A stretch of 19,099 bases of DNA from Glomus cerebriforme. Its lineage: Eukaryota > Glomeromycota > Glomeromycetes > Glomerales > Glomeraceae. The translations under genes were made by a program, and so were the position numbers. Location: the NCBI GenBank assembly GCA_003550305.1, contig QKYT01000003.1, positions 245,203-264,301 on the forward strand, in the 5' to 3' direction. Below, piece after piece: positions 9,675 through 18,815 of the stretch (its first letter is position 1; the number at the start of each line of letters is the position of its first letter). The notes beneath the pieces were generated by a model. It was not told the origin of the DNA and did no database searches. It saw nothing but the letters and a program-made list of their open reading frames with translations.

Positions 9675-9835
9675 AAATTTTTATTGACATTTACCTGTAG
9701 AAGAAGCCGAATCAATGAATTTAAGGGACACATATCAGATAGGTTTTTATCTCATCAAATTTATGAGTAATTTCTCCACAATTCCGCGTGGCTGAATCAG
9801 TATTCGCATCTATGTTTCTTAAACTTTCTAAACTA

Positions 9836-11142
9836 TTAGCAATGTACTACATTTCTCATTGATATTGTTAAGGATCTTTCCATTAGATTGTGGACTACCA
9901 TGAAAATCTTATTGGTACTAACACGTAAAATGTACCAGTCATCACCTAAGATAACCGACAAAATAAGGATCAAGGCAGAAATCATTTCTAGAGCATTGAT
10001 TAAGGTCATCTATGAATAAATGATGTGATTAGATATAGTTAATTGCAGAAGCTGCAGAACACCGATACAATATTTCTTGAATGGTTATTCTTATTTAGAT
10101 GATAAGTTTAATTATTTTTTTTTTCTTGCGTAAAAGCAGATAAAAAATCCTAACTAACGATTTCGCCTTGCTTTTATAGATTTTAGCCTTACGACGCAAA
10201 ACAACAGCTAAAAACATAACCTCATTATGGTGCTTTTGCTATGCAAAAATATAGCATATTAGGAAATTTTTGGGCTGCAAGAACTCCTGGACAAGTCCAG
10301 GTCCTGTTGAACCATGAATCACGTCCCACATAGCATCGCCAATCTCAATCATGTGCTGATGCAAGGTTTTATAAAACGATTTTTCAACTATCTAGGCAGA
10401 AACGCATCTATAACAGGTTCTACCAGACAAAAAGCGTTTCTCAATATATTAATATCCTTGTTATTACTTCCCTGCAATACCACCAAACACTTATGTACTG
10501 TATCTCATCTTGAGTATCTTTCCCTGCTTTTCTGTGGCCGATTTTTGATTATACATTGGAATCTATTCATAGTAAGGTTTGCCTGCCGTAATATTACACC
10601 CATTTACAACCTATGTATTTTAAATGGTTTTTACTTACAGCCCATAATCGATGCAACTTCGAAATGCCTTAATTGTTACTTACAGCAACTTAATTCATAG
10701 CCATTTTATGCCCAAGTCTTACAAACATTTATGGTTTGTTCCCATTCCACATTTTATCTGCTAACCCAAGATATGAAACTCATTGTTGTGGCATATTTCT
10801 TCTCAGGACTTGTTCCTTGACTAGTAAGGAATCCTTTCCTCCAAATTTAATTCAGTGTTGTTCAACTGGTATTTAGTACCAGAAGCACAGGTCAACTGGA
10901 ACAAGACGCTTTTTTTTGGTTTATATTTTTATAACGGCCCTGTTCAATTATAGATCGGATCTTCTGATCAATATAGTACAAATCTTTCATTGAACTATGA
11001 GGATGAGCGCTTTCATGTCCAATAATTCTCTCAATGTTAAATACTCTCGTGTAAATTTCAAGTATTCTTCCTTACACAAATCGATAAGTTCCTTATATCA
11101 TTATTTTAATTTCGTCCGCTCAGTTGTAGTAGAAGCTGGCAT
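9836..11142 (-). pseudogene. Decayed coding region, possibly an old DDE transposase
   Basis: No intact gene is present, but several minus-strand stretches read like protein. From Met 11142 the frame gives MPASTTTERTKLK, two stops, then YKELIDLCKEEYLKFTREYL. A frame change near 11035 opens into IIGHESAHPHSSMKDLYY and onward to a stop at 10892. Further down, about 10845-10400, one frame reads LGLADKMWNGNKP, MFVRLGHKMAMN and HLKYIGCKWV, separated by many stops. At 10009-9836 a 57-residue open stretch begins MTLINALEMISALILIL and includes LGDDWYILRVSTN, which faintly recalls the INALG...DWY part of pogo/Tigger DDE domains. That resemblance is weak and the pieces may not be one gene. CACGTG lies upstream at 11195-11200. 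The region is visibly less AT-rich than its flanks. Confidence 0.4.
10286..10301. repeat. Short palindrome CCTGGACAAGTCCAGG
   Basis: Perfect 7-base arms flank AA inside the decayed region. A similar small hairpin, CTGGTATTTAGTACCAG, lies at 10866-10882. Either could be chance or leftover element structure. Confidence 0.35.
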
Positions 11143-11331
11143 AACGTAACGTTTTTGGCTGAAATGTCATCGATCAATTGAATATTATGCATATCACGTG
11201 GCCTTGAAATTAATTTAATAAAATAAGTTAAACTGTATTTTTGTGAAACATATACTATGGAGTGCTTTATTTGATTATATATTCAAACTCAAATGTAAAT
11301 TATATTTAGAATGTATAGATAATAAATAATA

Positions 11332-12327
11332 TTAAAATGTATATACGATGTGTGAAATCCATTCGATAACTTCATCTGCAGTAGCGATTTTAGCCCATCC
11401 ATATTCCATGTTCAATAGAGTTGCCTATTGACAAAAAAGCATTTTTAAATTGACAATTTAACAAAAAATGTTAATTGCGTAAGTAAACGCGCCTTACCTC
11501 ATGCATCTTCTGATTTTCTGTAGCAGTCGCGTCCTTAAGAAAAACAATATTATAATTCTTGTCAAATCCCCCTAGAAAATAATGGTATTATTCACTATGC
11601 ATAAATAATTCTACTAATATATAATTTATGTACATTGCACTCACTTCTGGCGGTTGTCTCGCAACATAAATTTGTCCTGACACCAGAGATGATAAGTGTC
11701 TCAATACCAAGAGATATAAGCAAGGAACTAAGTTCAGTCTTGTAAAAAGCATCATATCGCGTTTTACTTTTGATGACGAAATCAAGAGTATCAAGTGAAG
11801 TTTGAGATCTCTGGAAAAAGAAGGGTGGGGAAAGAAACAAGTCGATTTGAATACGAGATATTAGATAGATTCATATCTCAATCTGAATCCTGAAACAGTG
11901 TTAGAATAATTGAATACCGACCGAAATAAATGGCTGCAATTCTTTCAAAATTTTCCATTCATCAGATCCCCATTTGATCATCCTATCTCCCCACTTAAAA
12001 AAAATCGATTTTTTAGTGTTTATAAAAAAAAAACGCGGAATGAAATTAGCCATGTACCCATCGTCCCAGAGCACCCCCATCGAATTCAAGATTTCTGTGA
12101 CCGTGTTGAGTCCAAAAAATTGGAAGGTTTTTCTCGTGACAAGTTTTGATAATAGATTGTACATTTGGAATAATCTCGGTGGCATCGCTACGAAAACATT
12201 CCTATTAAGAAGTGTTATTTAGAAAATGTACGAATTTCGGAAAAAAAAAATACTTGTCATGACTCACTTGCATATCAATAACTAACAAGGCAGCCGTTTT
12301 TGGATTGTAAGTAATAGATGTTGACAT
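11332..12327 (-). CDS. Isochorismatase-like cysteine hydrolase, 6 exons
   Basis: This is a member of the isochorismatase/nicotinamidase fold; the substrate cannot be read from sequence. Exons on the minus strand: 12327-12268, 12201-12058, 11993-11922, 11810-11645, 11571-11498, 11424-11332, together 609 nt and 202 residues, near the usual family size. The catalytic triad is visible: Asp in AALLVIDMQ (about residue 18), Lys in IKSKTRYDAFYKT, and Cys in SGVRTNLCCETTAR, matching the family's GVxTNxCVExTAR with the first Cys as nucleophile. FLKDATATENQKMHE and a C-terminal EWISHIVYTF follow. Introns are 64-111 bp. The third (11921-11811) is the least certain: donor GTCGGT is weak and the join PFIS|RSQTSLDTLDF is a few residues longer than expected. 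The gene is divergent from the kinase, with 234 bp between starts. No signal peptide is seen, so it is probably cytosolic. Confidence 0.85.
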
Positions 12328-12561
12328 AGTGAATATTGTTCAATATGTGAGGCGAAATTTTTTTAAAACATGTACAACGAATATAATTAACACGTCTTAA
12401 ATCATAGTCCAATGAAATAAAAGTATAAAACACTTATCAAAAAAGGAATTTGATCAGCTTCTACACTTCCACAGAGGACAGTGTCACGTAATTCACGTAT
12501 AAAACAACGTAAATGTTTCTTTTTTGTAATAAAGAACTTCTCCATAAAATAAACATTTAAA
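12328..12561. promoter_or_regulatory. Shared intergenic promoter region of two divergent genes
   Basis: Only 234 bp separate the hydrolase and kinase start codons. TATAAAA at 12498-12504 lies 58 nt before the kinase ATG. Just upstream are two TCACGTA words at 12484 and 12493, a direct repeat with a 9-nt period and one base from the CACGTG core seen elsewhere. On the hydrolase side no clear TATA box is visible. Confidence 0.5.
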
Positions 12562-14210
12562 ATGTCATATAATAAATTATTACCTGATAGACAAATTTCC
12601 GTATTTAAAGTTTATAACGAATTAGAGAAATATGCTATTTCAAACACGTCAGATAGAGAAACTCAAAAAAGTTATTTTCTTTCACTAGTATCTAAAAATA
12701 AAGAACTTACTGAAGATGAAAAAAATTATTGTCAAGAAATGTTTATTCGTAATTTTGAACTATATAATGTAGTTCATAAATATGGTAAACCAGTGGAATG
12801 TAACAATTGTAAATCAATGAGATATTCAGCTAGATATTGTGAATCTTGTATTAAACAACATTTACAAAGTCTTTTCGGAACATGGACATCTGGAAATGCT
12901 ATTGTTGATGAATTCATTCAAGAATGCCAAGTCATTTCATCAATTCCACCACATATTATGGAGTGGATTCCTTTTGAACAATTTGATGATGTTAAATATT
13001 TAACAAAAGGCGGTTTTAGTACTGTCTATTCTGCTACATGGAAAAGAGCTAGCATCTATGATTGGGATGAAACTGACAAAAAATTTATTTATTTTGGTCA
13101 GTTTGGACCTCAAAGAGTAGTATTAAAATCTTTAAATGATCCTGGAAAAGATTTTTTTAATGAGGTTCGTAATAAATTTTTAATAAAATTATTAAATTAT
13201 TATATATTTTTAACGACTTTTATAAATTTAGGCGATTAATTATTCTAAAATTCAATCAAATTCAATTGTTTTTTGTCATGGTATAACTAAATTTCCAGAG
13301 AATGGAAATTATATGATGGTCATGAATAATCATCCAGATGGAAATTTAAGAGATTACTTAAAAAATAATAATTCAACTTTAAGTATAAAAGATAAAATTT
13401 CGATTTTTAGATATTTGTGTGTATCATTATATGATATACATAAAAAAAAGCTAGTACACTGTGACTTACATAGTGGTAATATTTTAATGGAATCAAGCAA
13501 TTGTTTTATTACTGATTTGGGATTATGTGGACCAGTTGACGAAAAATCATCAAACGAAGTGTATGGAATTATACCATATGTTGCCCCAGAAACATTATGT
13601 GGGAAAAAGAATACAAAAGAATCAGATATTTATAGCGTTGGAATGTTGATGTGGGAAATATTTTCAGGTTGTCCACCATTTGATAATAGGCCACATAATA
13701 CTGATTTAATTATAGAAATATTTGATGGATTAAGACCAGCAATCCCACAAAATATCCCTAAAAGTTTTGCAGAAATGATGCAAAGATGCTGGGATATTGC
13801 TCCATCTAAAAGGCCAACTATCGAAGAGCTTTGTAAATTTGCCAATGATGAATTTGAAAAAGCTTACAAAGTTGGAAAATTTGAAGAAAATATTTCAATT
13901 TCTCTAAATCAAAAACAAATATGTGATCCACATCCGCTTGCATATCATTCAAGTAGAATATTAAGTGATATTATTCCTAAATCAATCAATTTATTATCTA
14001 AAGATAACGATAATAAAAGTTCATATGACAATTCTGGCTATAAAACTTTACAATATGATCTTGAATTACCTGAAAGATTTTCTGAAATTAATATTAACGA
14101 TGGTAAGTACGTAGCTTATAAGTTGGGAAAAATCAATTCATGAATTATAACTAACAATTTGTTTATACTGTTTAATATTAGATGCGATAGCGGAAGAAGA
14201 AAGAAGTTAA
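12562..14210 (+). CDS. Protein kinase with N-terminal CX2C-X9-CX2C motif
   Basis: The product is a probable Ser/Thr or Tyr-kinase-like signalling enzyme of the type greatly expanded in Glomeromycotina. Exon 1 is 12562-13164, then a 67-bp intron (donor GTTCGT, unusual), then exon 2 from 13232. Residues 80-96 hold Cys80, Cys83, Cys93, Cys96, a likely zinc ribbon. The kinase domain runs ~140-410: glycine loop TKGGFSTV (148-155), Lys189 in RVVLKS, Glu201 at the intron junction, catalytic loop VHCDLHSGNIL with Asp279 and Asn284, DLG at 296-298, APE at 319-321, and RCWDIAPSKRPT. The HRD arginine is Cys278, and DFG is DLG. The 3' end has two readings: continuing to the stop at 14143 (504 residues), or splicing at 14102 (GTAAGT) to 14182 after TTAATATTAG, ending DDAIAEEERRS at 14210 (500 residues). 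The second fits the window's intron style and is preferred. Confidence 0.9.
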
Positions 14211-15049
14211 TGATGCATTAAGCCTTTTACTTAATTTTTTTTTAATTATAAAATTTTTTTTCATTTACTTTAATTAGAGTAGACTGATTAATTTAATAGT
14301 GATATATTTCTAAGATTTCGACTAGTTATATTATCTTTATTTTTATTTTTTATAAAATATGAAAACATCATATCAGATATATAATATATAGTTAATAAAC
14401 TACAGTAATTTTGTCTCAAAACATGCCACCATTGTATCCAATTTTGGACATAGCCATGGATAACAATTTAAATCTTTTTGCCACATATATGTTACACGGT
14501 GACACATTACTCATCATGTGAATTGTGAATTATAATTTGCGCGTTATCCAAGCACAATCTCAATCCCTAATTTCTGTCTAATCTCCTAAGGCAAAAGAAC
14601 ACAACCAGCATACTCTCAAATGCCTATTTCAAACTTTTGAAGCTAGAAAGTGTTTGGACTAAATTTTTTGGAGGAAGTTAGAATGACTAAGCAATAAATA
14701 AAGGGGGGAGAACATCTTTAATGGTTATTAGTTACGTCGCTAATTTTATTCTCTAAAGTCGAATATCCTTTGTAGAAAAATTGTTTTTGTTTGTTGATGT
14801 TCTCGGTAAATAACTTAAGCATACATTGCTTTTTTCATTTTTAATCACTCACTCTTGCTAGTTTTTGCTAAATCTTTTATTTGTAACATCGATATACCAG
14901 AAATTAAAAATCTCAATGCTTTTCCCAAAGATGTGTATTTACAATCCTCAACACACAAAATACTCCTATAATTTATTATTCTTCTGTCTCACCATATATG
15001 AAGCCAACTCCTCTTATTAGCACACCTGGAGATTGAAACCCAGTAACAT
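14211..15049. other. Intergenic region, no intact gene
   Basis: Kinase 3' flank, then sequence less AT-rich than the spacers. A short plus-strand frame at about 14425-14520 (MPPLYPILDIAMDNN) ends quickly and shows no family. The moderate base composition suggests old coding or transposon material, but nothing could be identified. Confidence 0.4.
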
Positions 15050-15623
15050 TTAGAGATCATAGTGCGACACAATATTTGGTGCAAAGATAGAGCAAAGATG
15101 GTCCAAATGTTTATTAGCTGAAGAATCAGAATACTTGGTTATAAGCCTATAAGGTTTCTGAACTTTGTTTTTGCACTTCTCTCCACTAAGGATTTGGTAA
15201 TTCATATAAACAACCATTTTATCGGAAGTCTTGAAATTAGTTGCTTAGCATCAAAACTAAGTCTAAAGAATGTTACAATTGTCTTGGTCATATAATGTTA
15301 TGTGTGATGTTGGACTGAATGTTTACAAGACTGTAACAATAGGCATTTTCTAATCTACAACCATCAGCTCCTAATTTAAGTAGTTAATTCTTTAAACTCT
15401 TTAACTATTCATTAAGACAATACCATTGAAGAGGTCCAAAAAATGTCTTTTTTCATTGATTAAAAATCTTTCAGGACTATGATGAATTACAGTCACATAA
15501 AACATTCTTTGGTATAATATGAGAGTCAATTTTAGTAGTTCTAGTGTTTATTGATTGTCTTTTATATGTGATACTGCACTAGAATTCTTCATTCTGGAAT
15601 GAGATATATTATTGCAGGATTAT
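15050..15623 (-). pseudogene. Decayed coding region of unknown family
   Basis: One minus-strand frame reads like protein across the whole stretch but is cut by about ten stops. It includes SRMKNSSAVSHIKDNQ, then LKLTLILYQRMFYVTVIHHS, SPERFLINEKRHFLDLFNG, and a 64-residue open end (15244-15050) with FKTSDKMVVYMNYQILSG, KPYRLITKYSDSSANKHLDH and FAPNIVSHYDL before a TAA. Keeping the same frame despite many stops argues for point-mutation decay rather than chance. I do not recognise the family; a transposon or lineage-specific repeated gene is plausible. Confidence 0.4.
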
Positions 15624-15690
15624 GAAAATCACTATTTTCATATTGGTAATGGTAATTGATGATTGAAAAAACAGTATCACTAATCAGACA

Positions 15691-15879
15691 TGGGCATGCA
15701 TTTATAGATTAATTAGAGAACTTGGAACTGAGTCATTATAGAGAGTACACATTTGGAGAATTGAATTTTGAAAACAATTGGATTCAATTGATGAGCAGAA
15801 ATGTATAATTTACAATGCTGTTGCTCATTCAAGTATTTTAATGGGTATAATTATTGCTATAAAGATTGCTTTGGAATAA
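15691..15879 (+). pseudogene. Short decayed coding remnant of unknown family
   Basis: Plus-strand frame reads WACIYRLIRELGTESL, stop, RVHIWRIEF, stop, KQLDSIDEQKCIIYNAVAHS and a further 15 residues ending at TAA 15877-15879. Two internal stops in 63 codons. The family is not recognised and chance cannot be excluded for so short a piece. Confidence 0.25.
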
Positions 15880-16644
15880 CTCAATGTAAATTTCTTAATG
15901 AGTTACATACATACATACATATATATATTAAGGTACATTTATTGATATTAAATTAAGATTTAATGTTTTTTTAAAATAATTAATAATCCTTTCTCTAAAT
16001 ACTATAAATTTAAGACTTAATTTTGTTATTTATCTTATTAATTACCATCACAGTAGATAAAATAAAGGTGTAGATTTGGAAAATAATATTAATGATTAAA
16101 AATAAAAACACATTAGTTAGAAATAAAATGAAATTTGCTGTTGAATAAAGGATTGAAAATTGAAAATTAAAATATTTAAAGGAGAAGGATTCAGATTTTA
16201 TTTCTTAATACTTTTTTTATAACAAATTTTTATATATTTATTTATCTTTAAAATTTTTTTAATATGATTTATTTTCAAAATCACCATTCTAAAAAATATA
16301 AAAAAATCAATATAAAATTTAGTCTTCTAATATATATATTAAACCCTTCAAAAAATATAATAAATAATTTAATAATAAAAAATTAATCTAAAAAAATCTT
16401 ATAATTTTAAAAAACTATTATAAAAGAAAATATCAAAATAATATAGTTATTTTAACTAATTATAATAAAAATAATAAATATATTATTACATTTTTTATAA
16501 TATATATATTATATATGTTAGTAAATAGTAAATATATACAGTATAAAAATATAATATATTAAATAAATTGGTTATTATTTAAGTAAAAAATTAATAAATT
16601 ATTAACTTATAAAAAAAATAATCAAAATTAATATATATATATAT
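15880..16644. other. Very AT-rich spacer with TA/CATA microsatellite
   Basis: No gene is visible. A simple repeat of TACA/CATA units passing into TATATA lies at about 15904-15930, and other (TA)n runs occur at about 16320-16340 and 16500-16515, 16631-16643. Confidence 0.6.
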
Positions 16645-17039
16645 TGTATATCAGATGACGATTTGTATCAGATGTTAACTGTATTTTTAAAAGAGATTAT
16701 TTCCATAACTATGAATCTGATTGGATTGAAATTTCAGAATTATACATTTATAAATGTAATAAATAATTTTGCTTAATCAATCAAATACAGTAGTACTGAA
16801 AATTTTAAAGTTTAATTATAACTAAAATCTTGATTATTATATGCAATATATCACTCTTTATTAATTATATTTATATGAAAATTTCAGAATATATGTAATT
16901 CATTATGCTGCACTAGTTTACTTATAAAATTAAAAGTAGTTTAATTAATAATAAAAAAGTTTATTTAAAGTGAACTGTTCAAAATTAACATCTAACACAC
17001 ATCAGCTATCAACTGATGCAAATCGTCATTTAATGTACA
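16645..17039. mobile_element. MITE-like element, ~395 bp, with imperfect terminal inverted repeats
   Basis: The left end TGTATATCAGATGACGATTT matches the reverse complement of the right end, TGTACATTAAATGACGATTT. The match then continues as GTATCAGATGTTAA against GCATCAG...TTAGATGTTAA, with about 18 extra bases in the right arm. Those bases complete a small hairpin, CATCAGCTATCAACTGATG (17000-17018). The interior is AT-rich and has no open frame, as expected for a non-autonomous element. It sits between (TA)n tracts, so a TA-type target duplication cannot be told from background. Confidence 0.7.
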
Positions 17040-17568
17040 ACATATATATGCATATATATCAGTTAGTAATAATATTTTAAAAAAAATAATTATATTTATA
17101 TATATATATAAGTTATAGAATAAGTACTATATATAGAATATAAATTTTTTTTTTTATGAAAAAAATATAATTTTTAGCCAAAAATAAGTACAGTCGACCC
17201 CTTTTATAATCACACCCCTTGGGACTGGCAAATGGTATGATTATAAAGAGGTGTGCTTATAGAGAAATTTTTTTTATATAATCACACATATAGATAATTT
17301 TCATTTTGATATGATTATATACAAAAAATTTTTTTTATTAGTAAAACATTAATAAATTCATAAAATTTTAAAAATTTTATCATTTTTAAGTTATTATAAT
17401 TTTGTTTTTTACATATATATATTAAATTATAATTGTATTATAATGTATAGATTTTAATTACCTTTTAAATGAATCTTTAATTATAATAATTGGATGAAAA
17501 TTCATAAAGTTTTATTATAACTGAAATCATTGATAAATTTCAATAATAAATGTATAAAAAGACATAAT

Positions 17569-17608
17569 TCTCCCCGTCTCCTCTCTTCTTCCATCCCATC
17601 TCCCCTAT
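17569..17608 (+). other. Pyrimidine-rich C/T tract
   Basis: About 40 bases of almost only C and T, including CTCCCCGTCTCCTCTC, in A/T-only surroundings. It lies in the 3' noncoding part of the pogo-like relic. Function unknown. Confidence 0.45.
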
Positions 17609-17785
17609 GAATTTTTGTTCTTTATATAGACTTTTATCTTACATAAAAACATATACAAAAAAACGCATACAACTTATACATCTTATTTTAAAAAAATTTG
17701 TGTAACTACTCCTATTTTCTTATTATTGTAAAAATATAATTTTATATTACTCTATTACATTAAAATAAATAAAAAAAAAATACAA

Positions 17786-18300
17786 TTATTCCATATCACA
17801 ATTATTAAAAAATAAATCAAGTATGCTTTACTTTTTCAAATTAAACTCTTTCTCTTTAACTACCTGTAAATATTTTCTAAAAATATGTAAATCTTCATTA
17901 TTATATTTAATATCACTTTATTATTCAAAGAAAATAATAAAAGTTTTCAACTTACTAACTGCTTTTTTTACCAATATTACAGGTATTTCATCATCATCAT
18001 CTTCTTCTACTTCTTGATTTTTTTTATTACCTTGTACTAAATTAATAATTTCTTCATCAGTTCATCTGTAAGATTTTTTTCAATTGGAACTTCATGATTA
18101 AATATCTGAAAGTATTCTATTACATTATCAGACTCTGGCAAATGATTAAGAAGATCTTCAATTTTATCATTATCTACATTTAATTCAGATTCTTCTTCAT
18201 CTATATCATCATTATTATTATAAGATAGAAGTATATCTATTTTAATCCAACAATTTTGTATTATTTTTTGAGTAACATTATTCCACCTTTTAGTAAGTTT
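17786..18300 (-). pseudogene. C-terminal part of a pogo/Tigger (CENP-B-like) transposase, frameshifted
   Basis: From about 18290 the minus strand reads RWNNVTQKIIQNCWIKIDIL, matching the W-x-x-V-T-x-x-T-I-x-N-C-W segment after the DDE domain of Tigger-type transposases. An acidic linker (DDIDEEESELNVDND) and NHLPESDNVIEYFQIFNHEV follow. Near 18045-18062 an 8-bp tandem duplication (GATGAACT GATGAAG) shifts the frame. In the next frame the sequence continues as EEIINLVQG, EVEEDDDDEIPVILVKKAV, two adjacent TAA codons, LHIFRKYLQVVKEKEF, another TAA and SILDLFF, which resembles the terminal Q-[ST]-[TI]-L-D-x-[FY]-F of the family. It is non-functional and lacks the catalytic part. Confidence 0.75.
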
Positions 18301-18302
18301 GC

Positions 18303-18420
18303 TTGCCGAAACTAGGGGGTTTTGGCAGAATGGCGTATGCAAAACTGCTGAAATTAGTTTCACAAAATCACCTGAAATGCCAAAACTGCCAAAACTATTT
18401 CAGCATTTCAGCATAGTATA
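18303..18420. mobile_element. Possible transposon end with TTTGGCA and GCTGAAAT motif array
   Basis: TTTGGCA (18321) and TGCCAAA (18378, 18387) occur in both orientations, as do GCTGAAAT (18348) and ATTTCAGC (18397, 18405). The block is richer in G/C than its flanks and starts where the Tigger homology stops, so it may be the end of an element inserted there. No exact terminus was established. Confidence 0.4.
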
Positions 18421-18448
18421 TCATATGACATACATACAGTTTTAGCAT

Positions 18449-18500
18449 TTTGATAATCATTTGATAATCATTTGATAATCATTTATAATCATTTGATAAA
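18449..18500 (+). repeat. Short tandem repeat, TTGATAATCAT x ~4
   Basis: An 11-bp unit TTGATAATCAT is repeated three times and followed by shortened copies (TTATAATCAT, TTGATAAA). Each unit contains TGATAATCA, a perfect 9-bp inverted repeat around its central base. Confidence 0.8.
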
Positions 18501-18579
18501 TTAAAAAAATTTTTTTATTAAAAAATTTTATTATATTTTTTTTTCAGTTTTTCTAAACTAAAAAAAAATTTTTTATTTT

Positions 18580-18815
18580 ATTTTTTAGGTTTGTCAGACT
18601 TTGAACAAGTTGTAAGGGAGGAATTTTTTTAATATTAAAGAAATATTACTAATGTTTCTTTATTTTTTTTTAGGTTATCGGACTCCTTAGGTGACTTGAA
18701 TATAAGTTGAAAAAGGTGAGATTTTTTTTAATATTAAAGAAACATTACTAACATTTCTTTCTCTATTTTTTTTAGGTTACTGGACTTCTTGGGTGAACTG
18801 GACTTGGAATAGAGA
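18580..18815 (+). repeat. Tandem repeat with splice-signal-like borders, 3 units of 85-102 bp
   Basis: Units begin after T-rich TTTTTAG at 18587, 18672 and 18774 with GTTTGTCAGACTTT, GTTATCGGACTCCTTAGGTG and GTTACTGGACTTCTTGGGTG. The first two units then run into GTAAGG or GTGAGA, followed by a shared T-rich segment containing AATATTAAAGAAAYATTACT. Each unit therefore resembles a mini-exon of about 20-45 bases between an acceptor and a donor. No long frame links them. Confidence 0.65.

Larger units (their letters stand above)
17191..18300 (-). mobile_element. Truncated pogo/Tigger-like element, 3' end and decayed transposase
   Basis: CAGTCGACCCCTTTTATAAT starts at 17191 directly after TA (17189-17190), as expected for a Tc1/mariner-superfamily terminus at a TA site. 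Immediately inside, CCTTTTATAATCACACC pairs with GGTATGATTATAAAGAGG (about 17200-17250), making an imperfect subterminal inverted repeat. The C-terminal part of the transposase follows on the minus strand. No second copy of the terminus exists in the window, and homology stops near 18300 where other repeats begin, so the 5' part is missing or displaced. Confidence 0.7.

Noticed and set aside
10314..10700. Plus-strand frame of 128 codons
   Set aside because: Its composition looks random, with Leu, Ile and Cys runs, and the opposite strand shows more protein-like stretches. I treat it as a shadow of the decayed region.
11901..12222. Long frames across the hydrolase region on both strands
   Set aside because: They read through a GT-AG intron or lie antisense. 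The spliced reading gives the known catalytic motifs.
13630..13845. Minus-strand frame inside the kinase
   Set aside because: It is antisense to the conserved kinase C-lobe.
17569..17608. C/T tract as a splice acceptor tract or telomere-like repeat
   Set aside because: No acceptor with a following frame and no regular unit is present.
17823..18017. Plus-strand frame ending in a serine run
   Set aside because: The serine run is the complement of the Asp/Glu-coding GAT/GAA repeats of the Tigger relic.
18449..18500. CRISPR-like direct repeats
   Set aside because: The units are 11 bp without spacers and the DNA is eukaryotic.
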